64,000 nt of DNA from Eubacteriales bacterium (GTDB lineage Bacteria; Bacillota_A; Clostridia; Lachnospirales; Lachnospiraceae). A program made the position numbers and the translations under genes. The stretch's first letter is position 1. Every line of letters begins with the position of its first letter. The stretch is taken from assembly GCA_030533315.1 (NCBI GenBank), contig JAUNJL010000005.1, forward strand, positions 8,570-72,569. The letters run 5' to 3'. Below are positions 50,762-59,100 of this stretch, one piece after another. The notes under the pieces were generated by a model. The model saw only the letters and a program-made list of their open reading frames with translations. It had not been told where the DNA came from and did no database searches.

Positions 50762-51820
50762 TTAATAAACTTTGCTTTCCTCCTGGCCTCTGAGCACTCG
50801 AAGGGCTCCTAAGGCAAGGGCGGTCATCTCAAATTCTCCGGCGACCACCTCCACGGGGGCCAGGAAGGAGGTCAGGCGGGTCACCTCCTGGGTCACATAG
50901 GAGGAGTGGGCGATCCCGCCTGTGAGGACGATGCACTCCACCCTGCCGTCGAAGGCCGGCGCCAGGGCACAGATCTCCTTGGCCACGTTGTAGGCGTAGG
51001 CGTCGTACACCAGCTTTGCCTTCTCGTCTCCCTGGCGGATGCGCTCCTCGATCTCCTGGGCGTCCTTCGTCCCAAGGTGGTCGTAGAAGCCGGACAGCCC
51101 GCTTACCTTCTGGATCATTTCCTCCCGGGTATATTCCCCGGAGTAGCAAAGCTGGATCAGGGGATAGGTGGGAAGGCCGCCGCACCGCTCGGGAGAGAAG
51201 GCTCCGTTGGTGCGCCCGCCGGTCCCGTCCACCATTTGTCCGTCCCTGTGGGCCACGATGGAATTGCCGGACCCCAGATGGGCCACGATCAGGTTCATCT
51301 CTTCATATTTCTTTCCGTGTTTGGCCGCGGTCCATCTGGCCACCGCCTTTTGGTTCAGGGCGTGGAACCAGCTGGGGCGCTCCAGCTGGGCCATGCCGGA
51401 GATCCTTGCCTTGTCCATCATCTCGTCCACGGCCACGGGATCCACCACGAAGGAGGGCTTGCCGTACCGGTCCCCCAGATCCTTTGCGATCACGGCCCCC
51501 AGGTTGGACGCATGTTCTCCGGCCACGGCATTCTTCAGGTCCTGGATCATCCGGTCATTGACGGAGTAGGTGCCGCCGGGAATGGAGCGGACCAATCCGC
51601 CTCTGCCTACAAAGCAGTCGAAGTCGGATAACTGGTATCCCTCCTTCTCCAGCTGGGCGGTGATCAGTCCCTGCCGGTAGGCGTACTGGTCAAACACGTG
51701 AGGATACTCCTTCAAATCCTCCGCCGTATGAGGGATGGAAGTCTTGAAAACCTCTTTCTCATCCTCATACACCGCAAGCTTTGTGGAAGTACCGCCCGGA
51801 TTCAAAATTAACAGTCGCAT
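50762..51820 (-). CDS. buk: Butyrate kinase (or branched-chain fatty acid kinase)
   Basis: A 352-residue acetokinase-family enzyme that transfers phosphate from acyl phosphate to ADP. The N-terminal phosphate-binding LLILNPGGTSTKLAVYED, the central NLIVAHLGSGNSI and DGTGGRTNGAFSPERCG region and the C-terminal VLTGGIAHS are characteristic. AGGAGGT lies eight bases before the ATG. It is the first gene of the minus-strand arm, driven by the promoter at 51986-51958. Confidence 0.95.
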   Translation of the reverse strand: MRLLILNPGGTSTKLAVYEDEKEVFKTSIPHTAEDLKEYPHVFDQYAYRQGLITAQLEKEGYQLSDFDCFVGRGGLVRSIPGGTYSVNDRMIQDLKNAVAGEHASNLGAVIAKDLGDRYGKPSFVVDPVAVDEMMDKARISGMAQLERPSWFHALNQKAVARWTAAKHGKKYEEMNLIVAHLGSGNSIVAHRDGQMVDGTGGRTNGAFSPERCGGLPTYPLIQLCYSGEYTREEMIQKVSGLSGFYDHLGTKDAQEIEERIRQGDEKAKLVYDAYAYNVAKEICALAPAFDGRVECIVLTGGIAHSSYVTQEVTRLTSFLAPVEVVAGEFEMTALALGALRVLRGQEESKVY

Positions 51821-51930
51821 GGGCTCTTACCTCCTGTTCAGCAAGCTTTTGACCGAATCCGAAAAATCTTCCTCCAGCAAAGGTCCAGCCTGCAAAATTA
51901 ATTTTGTTAAAATATTTACAATGTTCTGCT

Positions 51931-51986
51931 TGTCGGAACAGCGTTCTATATTTTCGCATGATATCACATCCGTTTTCCCCTGTCAA
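51931..51986 (-). promoter_or_regulatory. Minus-strand promoter with operator at the transcription start
   Basis: On the minus strand TTGACA (51986-51981) and TATCAT (51963-51958) are 17 bases apart. Immediately downstream lies TGTCGGAACAGCGTTCT (51931-51947 on the plus strand), which differs at only two positions from the element at the facing promoter. A repressor bound there would block the butyrate kinase operon. Confidence 0.75.
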
Positions 51987-52001
51987 TTCTTTTTTTCAGA
52001 C

Positions 52002-52053
52002 TTGACGAATCTGGTTTTTCTGTGTATAATTCCTATTGTCGGAACAATGTTCT
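52002..52053 (+). promoter_or_regulatory. Plus-strand promoter with matching operator
   Basis: TTGACG (52002-52007) and a perfect TATAAT (52025-52030) are 17 bases apart. TGTCGGAACAATGTTCT (52037-52053) lies at the expected start point and contains the inverted GAAC/GTTC arms; further GTTCT and AGAAC half-sites follow to 52065. The IclR-family regulator at the end of this operon is the natural candidate to bind it. Confidence 0.8.
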
Positions 52054-52121
52054 GTAGAACAGAACTTAAAAAGAACTTAAAATGATGATTTATAATTTTT
52101 TATTGAGGGATGTTTAGCTGT

Positions 52122-52319
52122 ATGGAAAAAATCAGAACAAGTGTGGAAAGATGCAAGGGCTGCTACCTTTGTGTGGCGAACTGCAGAGCCGGGGCTTTGT
52201 CCATCTCTGATGAGACGAACGGCAAGGGCGTGAAGGTCGTACATGTGGATCAGGAGAAATGTGTCCAGTGCGGTTCCTGTTATGCCATGTGTCCCGACCT
52301 GGTATATGAGATCCTTTAA
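52122..52319 (+). CDS. vorD: 2-oxoacid:ferredoxin oxidoreductase, ferredoxin-like delta subunit
   Basis: A 65-residue protein with two [4Fe-4S] motifs, CKGCYLCVANC and CVQCGSCYAMC, each ending in CP or CR. It carries electrons from the thiamine-containing core to ferredoxin. ATG 52122 fits the GAGGG site better than ATG 52110, which is too close to it. First gene of the four-subunit operon. Confidence 0.9.
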   Translation: MEKIRTSVERCKGCYLCVANCRAGALSISDETNGKGVKVVHVDQEKCVQCGSCYAMCPDLVYEIL

Positions 52320-52379
52320 GTAAGGGATCCGTCGGGACCAAAGAGAGTTAGGATATTAAGGATTTAGGAGATAACAAAC

Positions 52380-53453
52380 ATGGAAAAAAGAATAATGAAA
52401 GGCAATGAAGCTCTGGCAGAGGGCGCCGTTCGCGGCGGATGTCGGTTTTACGCCGGATATCCCATTACGCCCCAGTCCGAAATCCTGGAATGGATGTCCT
52501 GGAGACAGGCCGAGGTGGGTGGAACCTTTATTCAGGGCGAATCTGAAATCGCAAGCGTGAACATGACCTTCGCAGCTAGGGCCCTGGGCGCCCGAGCGCT
52601 GACCAGTACCTCCGGACCAGGCTTTTCCTTATATCAGGAGGGTATCGCATACTGGGTTTCCGCAGGAGTGCCCGCAGTGGCGGCCTGCGTCCAGAGATTC
52701 GGTATCGGCGACGGCTTTATCTGCGCTGGGCAGGATAACTACTGGCAGGCGGTGAAGGGCGGCGGGAACGGCGACTATCACCTGATCACTCTGGCACCCA
52801 ACTCCGTTCAGGAGAACATGGACATGGCCTACGAGTCCTTTGAGCTGGCAGAAAAATGGATGCACCCGGTACTGATCCTTTCAGACGGCACCATCGGACA
52901 GATGGTGGAGCCCTGCGTGATTCCGCCCATGAAGGAGTATGACATGAACCAGCCCTGGGCTGTGCAGGGGTGCAAGAAGGGAGAGGTCAATAAGGTCATT
53001 ACGGACATTACCTATTTCCAGGATATTGACGAGTGGAACGCCGGCTATCTGAAGAAGATGCGGGAGATCAGCGAGACGGAGCAGAGATGGGAGAGCATCT
53101 GCGTGGAGGATGCGGACATCGTGCTGGTGGCATACGGAATCTCCTCCCGAGTGGCGGAGGGCGCCGTGAACCAGGCCCGGGAGGAGGGCTTCAAGCTGGG
53201 TCTTATCCGGCCTATTACCCTTTGGCCCTATCCTCGCAAGGCCTTCGCAGAGATCCCGGATACCTGCCGCGGTATCATCACGGTGGAGGTGAATATGATG
53301 GGACAGATGCGGGACGACGTGATCATCACCGTGAAGGGCAAGTTCCCCACCTACGCCCTTACCACCAATCAGAGGGTGGCAAAGGTGGACCAGGTGGTTG
53401 CCTACGCAAAAGACGTGTATGACGGAAAAGTGAAAGAAGAGGAGGTATATTAA
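52380..53453 (+). CDS. vorB: 2-oxoacid:ferredoxin oxidoreductase, alpha subunit (VorB type)
   Basis: A 357-residue subunit with the pyrimidine-binding thiamine diphosphate domain. Typical sequence includes GNEALAEGAVRGGCRFYAGY, PITPQSEILEWM, TSTSGPGFSLYQEG and the C-terminal transketolase-like domain. Together with the other subunits it oxidatively decarboxylates a 2-oxo acid to acyl-CoA while reducing ferredoxin. The subunit order delta-alpha-beta-gamma is that of 2-oxoisovalerate or 2-oxoglutarate enzymes. Context with Ptb-Buk and an aminotransferase favours a branched-chain substrate. The start follows TTAGGAGA. Confidence 0.9.
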   Translation: MEKRIMKGNEALAEGAVRGGCRFYAGYPITPQSEILEWMSWRQAEVGGTFIQGESEIASVNMTFAARALGARALTSTSGPGFSLYQEGIAYWVSAGVPAVAACVQRFGIGDGFICAGQDNYWQAVKGGGNGDYHLITLAPNSVQENMDMAYESFELAEKWMHPVLILSDGTIGQMVEPCVIPPMKEYDMNQPWAVQGCKKGEVNKVITDITYFQDIDEWNAGYLKKMREISETEQRWESICVEDADIVLVAYGISSRVAEGAVNQAREEGFKLGLIRPITLWPYPRKAFAEIPDTCRGIITVEVNMMGQMRDDVIITVKGKFPTYALTTNQRVAKVDQVVAYAKDVYDGKVKEEEVY

Positions 53454-53454
53454 T

Positions 53455-54180
53455 ATGGCTCCCAGAAAAGCACCGGAAATAATGTATTGTGAAAACAGGT
53501 TCTGTGCAGGCTGCGGCCATCCGATCTTTGACCGGATCCTGGGCGAAGTGCTGACAGAGATGGATATCATACAGGATACCATCATGTGCTCCGATATCGG
53601 ATGTAACCATCAGTTCCAGTTCTGTATGCGGGTGGATACCATCGTTCCTCCCCATGGAAAGATGGGCGCTGCCCTTACGGCTCAGAAGAAGGTCCGTCCA
53701 GACAAGTACGCCATCACCATTGCGGGAGACGGCGGGGCTTATGCCATCGGGCTGGGTGAGACCATGGCAGCCGCCACCAGAAATGAGAACGTGACCTTCT
53801 TTGTTATGAACAACACGGTCTTTGGCATGACGGGCGGGCAGATGGCGCCCACCACCCAGATCGGCCAGAAGACCTCCTCCTCACCGGCGGGACGTTCCGT
53901 GGAGGTGAATGGCCAGGACTTCGACGTGTTCCAGGTCATGAGGAACCTGGACATCGCATATTTGGCCAGGACTTCCGTCACCAGCCCCGCAAACGTGGCC
54001 AAGACCAAGAAGATGGTCCGCAAGGCCATTGAGAAGCAGAGAGACAACAAGGGCTTTTCCCTGGTGGAGGTACTGGTACCCTGTCCCACCAACTGGGGAA
54101 TGAAGCCTGTCGCCGCCATGAAGCATATCGACGAGGTGATCGCCAAGCGGTATGAGATGGGCGAGATTATTGATCGATAA
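53455..54180 (+). CDS. vorA: 2-oxoacid:ferredoxin oxidoreductase, beta subunit (TPP-binding)
   Basis: A 241-residue subunit carrying the thiamine diphosphate site: FCAGCGHPIF near the N-terminus, the GDGGAYAIGLGE motif and VMNNTVFGMTGGQ. Its ATG is one base after the alpha-subunit stop, so the two are coupled. The short length with no iron-sulfur cysteines matches the separate-ferredoxin form of the enzyme. Confidence 0.92.
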   Translation: MAPRKAPEIMYCENRFCAGCGHPIFDRILGEVLTEMDIIQDTIMCSDIGCNHQFQFCMRVDTIVPPHGKMGAALTAQKKVRPDKYAITIAGDGGAYAIGLGETMAAATRNENVTFFVMNNTVFGMTGGQMAPTTQIGQKTSSSPAGRSVEVNGQDFDVFQVMRNLDIAYLARTSVTSPANVAKTKKMVRKAIEKQRDNKGFSLVEVLVPCPTNWGMKPVAAMKHIDEVIAKRYEMGEIIDR

Positions 54181-54191
54181 GGAGGCTGGCT

Positions 54192-54728
54192 ATGTTAGAA
54201 AGAATCATTTGTGCAGGCCTTGGAGGCCAGGGTGTCCTGACCCAGGGTAAGATCATGATGTACGCCGCATACGCCAAAGACCTTATGGTGACCTGGTTCC
54301 CGGCGTACGGCAACGAGATGCGGGGCGGCAACGCCAGCTGCAACGTCATCATCAGCGACAAAAGGATCGCAAGTCCCTATGCGGACCATCCAGATCTGGT
54401 GATGGCCATGAGCGAGTCTGCCGTGGATCTCTTTGAGGAGGCCATGGCCCCGGGAGGGAAGCTTTTTGTCAACAGCTCCCTGGTAAGTGAGGATCGTACC
54501 TACCGGTCCGACATCACCGTCATCAAGGCGCCCGTGACCGAGGTGGCCCAGAAGCTGAACAGTGAGCGCAACGCAAACCTTTGTATGCTGGGAAAGGTCA
54601 TCAAGGAGACCTCTCTTTTCGATATCGACTTCTTTGAGAAGGCCATGTGCGACTATTTTGAGGAGCAGGGCAAAGGGAAGTTCAATGCGAAAAACTGTGA
54701 AGTGCTGAGAGCCGGCTACCAGCTGTAA
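54192..54728 (+). CDS. vorC: 2-oxoacid:ferredoxin oxidoreductase, gamma subunit
   Basis: A 178-residue subunit of the POR gamma family. It begins ERIICAGLGGQGVLTQGKIM, the conserved glycine-rich start, and has WFPAYGNEMRGGNASCNVII, the typical second motif. It completes the complex. TAAGGAGG lies just before the ATG. The IclR gene follows after 126 bases. Confidence 0.92.
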   Translation: MLERIICAGLGGQGVLTQGKIMMYAAYAKDLMVTWFPAYGNEMRGGNASCNVIISDKRIASPYADHPDLVMAMSESAVDLFEEAMAPGGKLFVNSSLVSEDRTYRSDITVIKAPVTEVAQKLNSERNANLCMLGKVIKETSLFDIDFFEKAMCDYFEEQGKGKFNAKNCEVLRAGYQL

Positions 54729-54854
54729 TCCCGGCCGCCTCCCTTTTTCCCTCTTTTCAAATGCCCCAAGATGTGCTAGAATCAAGATTGTCAGAGATTT
54801 GACGAAAAACATGATGGAAGGAAGGAGGCTGCCAAGGATCGGGCAGTCGGATAT

Positions 54855-55634
54855 ATGGTAGAGATCAATACATCAGTTCTTATTCATTCCGTCAACCGGG
54901 CCCTGGATATTCTGGAATATCTGTTCAGGGCCGAAAAGGAAGTGTCGATCTCCCAGATCAGCAAGGACCTGGGCATTTACAAGAGCACGGTCTACCGCTC
55001 TCTGGCCACCTTGCAGAGCCGGGGCTATGTAAGGCAGAACCCTCAGACAGACTGTTACTCTCTGGGGATCAAGACCTTCACCCTTGGCTCCGGCAGAAGT
55101 ATCGAATCGGAGCTGGAGCAGGTGGCCCGGCCTTATATGGAGGAGCTGAGTGAGCGCTTTCAGGAGTTCGTCAATCTTTCTATGATGACGGTGGGTCCTG
55201 ACGGGGTTTACAAGAGCCTGATCGTCTCCAAGATGGACGGCAAGCTGAGCCTGTCCGCAAACACCTCCATTGGCTCCATGAATGAGTGCCACTGTTCCGC
55301 CGTGGGGAAATGCCTTCTGGCCTTTTCCCGGGATGTGGACCTAAGCGTCTACGAGACGCATCCCATGGAGAAGTTTACCGATACCACCATTGTCTCCGTG
55401 GGCGCTCTCCAGGCGGAGTTGGATTCCATACGGGATCTGGGCTACGCCATCGACAATGAGGAGCGGGAGGTGGGGCTTTACTGCATCGGCGTACCCATTC
55501 TTCAGAATGGGGCGGCTGTGGCGGCGCTTTCCCTGTCCGGACCTGCGGCCCGGATGTGCGGCCCTGATCTGGAGGAGCGTATCTCCTGCGTGAAGCAGAC
55601 GGGCGCTCAGATCAGCAGGGAGATATCAATTTAA
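54855..55634 (+). CDS. IclR-family transcriptional regulator
   Basis: A 259-residue regulator. The N-terminal winged HTH is VSISQISKDLGIYKSTVYRS (about 31-50) and the C-terminal effector domain has the family pattern CHCSAVGKCLLAF and GLYCIGVPI. It should sense a small acid or other metabolite of the pathway and control the divergent promoters through the paired GGAACA-GTTCT elements; this is inference from position. The ATG has only a weak ribosome binding site; the strong AAGGAAGGAGG lies 27 bases upstream with no in-frame start next to it. Confidence 0.9.
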   Translation: MVEINTSVLIHSVNRALDILEYLFRAEKEVSISQISKDLGIYKSTVYRSLATLQSRGYVRQNPQTDCYSLGIKTFTLGSGRSIESELEQVARPYMEELSERFQEFVNLSMMTVGPDGVYKSLIVSKMDGKLSLSANTSIGSMNECHCSAVGKCLLAFSRDVDLSVYETHPMEKFTDTTIVSVGALQAELDSIRDLGYAIDNEEREVGLYCIGVPILQNGAAVAALSLSGPAARMCGPDLEERISCVKQTGAQISREISI

Positions 55635-55656
55635 TGAAAACACGCAAAGAGAAAAT

Positions 55657-55689
55657 GGCTCCAGAGTCTAAGCTCCGGGAGCCTTTTTT
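55657..55689 (+). terminator. Rho-independent terminator
   Basis: GGCTCC (55657-55662) pairs with GGAGCC (55678-55683), followed by six T, about 20 bases after the IclR stop. Confidence 0.75.
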
Positions 55690-56044
55690 CTTTATCATCC
55701 TCTCTTTATGGTCCTCTCGCGTGCATAGGCGTCATGCTGATGGATATCTATGGAACGGGGGACGTATCAATCCTGCGCATAAGGACATATGTGAAATTAA
55801 GAACGTATGCGGACCGAAGAGATGGACATAATGATAGGAAGATTTTCGATATTGGGTTAAATGTGTCTGAAATATGAACAAAAGACCGGCGGTGGAAAAT
55901 GATGCCTGAAGGAAAGGGGGAATGCTTGGCCTGGGAGGGGAGAACGCCCGTATTTACTTGTTTTATTTCTGTTTGGAGCCCCGATGAATTACCAGATAAT
56001 ACTAAATAAGTATCTTCTGATGATTTATATCTATACCATATTTA

Positions 56045-56073
56045 TTGACAATTACAAAAGGGTAGAGTACAAT
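56045..56073 (+). promoter_or_regulatory. Strong sigma-A promoter
   Basis: TTGACA (56045-56050) and TACAAT (56068-56073) are 17 bases apart, giving a leader of about 115 bases before the ATG at 56194. Confidence 0.8.
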
Positions 56074-56136
56074 GAAAATGAATAATCTGTTACTATTGTG
56101 TAAAGAGATTTAGGCGGCAGACGCCCGGTCTCTCCT

Positions 56137-56145
56137 GGGGGGGGG
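56137..56145 (+). repeat. G9 tract in the 5' leader
   Basis: Nine G follow TCTCCT in the leader, 49-57 bases before the start codon. C-rich sequence just upstream (GCCCGG near 56123) can pair with the run in several registers inside a larger hairpin closed by GGCAGAC and GTCTGTGCC. Slippage would alter the fold, not the promoter. Confidence 0.6.
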
Positions 56146-56193
56146 CGGAGTCTGTGCCGTGTGGCACGACTATGGGGAACAGGGGAAATTGCA

Positions 56194-59100
56194 ATGAACG
56201 AAAAAGAGACATTAAAGCTGGACCGGGAAGCATTGCTGGAACAGTATGAAGAAATGAAAGAGATTGCTGCAAGAGACTCCCTGACGAGACTATTAAACAG
56301 AGGGGCTCTGGAAAGTGAGATCAATAAACGCCTGGACAGCATGGCAGACACGGATCTGTGCGCCTTGTTCCTGGTGGATCTGGATGATTTCAAGGCGGTG
56401 AACGACACTCTTGGCCATCAAAGCGGGGATGACGTCCTGGAAAAGACGGCTGCGCTGTTGGCGAAGACCTTTCGGTCCACGGATGTTGTGGGCGGCTTGG
56501 GAGGCGACGAGTTCGCCGTGTTTCTCAGCGGGAACCTCACGGAGGAGATGGTCAACGGAAAGGCCCAGGTCATCTGCGACCAGCTCCAGTTTGCCATGGG
56601 GCTCAGCTCCACGATCACGGTGACGGCCAGCGTGGGTATCTACCTGTCCGTGGGAAAGACCAGTTTTGAGTATATGTACCGGTCGGCGGATCTTGCCCTC
56701 TATAAGGCGAAGAAAAATGGAAAACAGAGCTACTGCATCAAGAGGAGTGCGGATGGTCAGGAGGAGCTGGCGCCGGAGATCTACACGCCGGTCAACGCTA
56801 TCCGGATCCGCTCCCTGCTGGATTACATCGACAGCGGCGTGGCCATGATCGAGGTGGGAGAGACCATGAAGCTGGTGTACGCCAGCTCTGCGTTTTCCCG
56901 TATGCTGGGGATGGAGGGGGAGGAACTGGCCGAGATGGAAGGGATGGCTTTCGTTCACCCGGAGGAGCGGAAGGAGATGGAGGACTTCCTGAGAAGGCTT
57001 GTTTTTGGTAGCAGTGAGGCCGTGAGCCATGTGACTCGGGTGGTGGGCCACAATGGAGAGGTGATGTGGTGGCGGATACACGCCTCCCGCATCGAGTATC
57101 ACGAAAAGAAGTCCGTCGTTCTCATCACGGTGGTGGACGTTTCAGATCTGAAGGAGAAGGTGTCTTCGATCCAGATGGACAAAAGTCTTTTCCAGGTGGC
57201 CGTGGACCAGGTGGCCCAGGGGATCTGGGAGGTGGACTGGCTGTCCAGATCCTTCCGAATCATCGGGGAAAACAAGAGCTTTCCTGAGGAGCTGACGGAG
57301 CAGCTGCGTTTCCCGGAGGAGCTGATTGAGAGAAACTGGATACACCCGGACTGTGCGGAGAGCTTCCGAGGCTTTGCCAGGGAGATTTTCAGCGGCAGGA
57401 CTCAGGGGTATGCCAATTTCCGGGTCAAGTTCCGAAAAACAGACAACTATGGATGGGCGTCCTTCTCTTACCGGACGGTGTTTGACGAGGATGGCTGCCC
57501 GGCCCGGGTGGTGGGCGTCATAGAGGGAATGAAGCAGGCGGACGTGGGAATGACGGAGGGCATGAAGGGGGCGATCCTCCCGGAGAGCCTGATGGAGTCT
57601 GTGATCCTGCAGATGAATGGAAACCTGACGAAGGATATGGTGGAGCTTTGCTGGCTGGAAGGAAAGGACGTGACCGGCAAAGAGTCCTACGGGACGTGCT
57701 CGGAGATCTTTCTGGCGGAGACGGATCATGCTTTTGCCCCGGGAGGAGGGGAGAGGCTGCCCGGTTATCTTTCCCGGGACCGGCTGATCCATGATTTCCT
57801 CGAGGGAGGACAGAGATGGAACCGCAGAGAGTACCGGCGGATCGACAAAAACGGGACGATACAGTGGGTGTCCAGCGTGATCCACCTTTATGAGGATGTG
57901 GAGAGCGGGGACGTGCACATGTCCCTGTGGATCAGCGAGCTGGAGCAGCGCCATCAGTGGGAGACCAAATATGGGATCAGTATCTACCGGGATCCTCTCA
58001 CAAGGCTGTACACCAGATCCACGGCCAGGGAGCTGGCCATGCGGATCCTGGAATCCAGGAAGCACAAGCTCTGCGCCATGGTTCTGGTGGAGATCAACGG
58101 TATGGCGAAGCTGTACGCCCAGTCCTCCAACAACGTGGACGAGAAGAGAAAGGCCATCATTGAGGCTTTCCTTCTTGCGGTGGGGACGAGCTGTATCCCC
58201 GGACATTTCGGCACGGACAGATACCTGCTGTTTTTCCCGGAGATCAAAAGCGAGAGCTATCTGAAGCGGAAGCTGGAGCAGGCCTTTTTGTTCGTGAGGA
58301 GCATTACCTCCGACCTGGTGGACGGCGGCATGGTGCGCTTCGTGGCGGCGGGGATCTGCCGGTACCAGAATGAGACGGACTATGCCCTTCTGATGCGAAA
58401 GACCCAGGTTTTGTGCCAGAGATGGAACCGGGCCTCGGGAGACCGGGTGGTCTTTGCGGATGAGGAGGGGGAGGGCTTCAGCCAGATCCGGCGCAGTACG
58501 GAGGGGGATCACGTGCGGGTGCTCCAGGAGGAGATGATGCGCCCCCTTTCCGAGAGGGAAAAGGACGTGGCCTTCAGCTTCGTGCTGGAGATGCTGAACT
58601 CCAATACCCAGGAGGAGGCCACCAGGTGTATGCTGAAATCCCTGGGAGAATATTACGATGCGGATCGGACCTACGTCCTGTCTCTCTCGGAGGACGGGCA
58701 GGTGGTCAGGATGGCCGATGAGTGGACGTCCTGTCAGAAGCACAGCATACAGCAGGTGGTGTCCGGAATGCTCACGGAGAAGTTTCCCTTGCTGGAGCGG
58801 TGCATGAGGGAGGACAAGCCGGTCTTCCTGGCGAGAAAGGCTGAGAAAAAGAAGGGTGCCGTGCCGGAGGAGGAGAAGTCCTCCTGGAGGTACGCCATCT
58901 TCCCCATGAGGGAGGATGGGAGCACGCTGGCTTATCTGTGTATTGAGAACGGGCGGAACTATATTTCGGACGCCACTCTCCCGTTCCTGCTCAGCTCCTG
59001 TCTGCTGAAGGGGCAGAGGCGGTGCTACAATCATGCGAGAAGGTATGTCCGGGAGGAAGCGCTTTCCGTCGTAGAGCTGCCTAACAACAGCGCTTACCTG

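Larger units (their letters stand above)
55690..56193 (+). other. Intergenic leader region of the large GGDEF/EAL gene
   Basis: About 500 bases without a credible gene; a 65-codon frame at 55634-55831 has no family features and overlaps the terminator. The last 150 bases hold the promoter at 56045 and the G9 tract at 56137. Confidence 0.6.

Noticed and set aside
55634..55831. Small 65-codon frame after the IclR gene
   Set aside because: It spans the terminator, has no family features and no good ribosome binding site.
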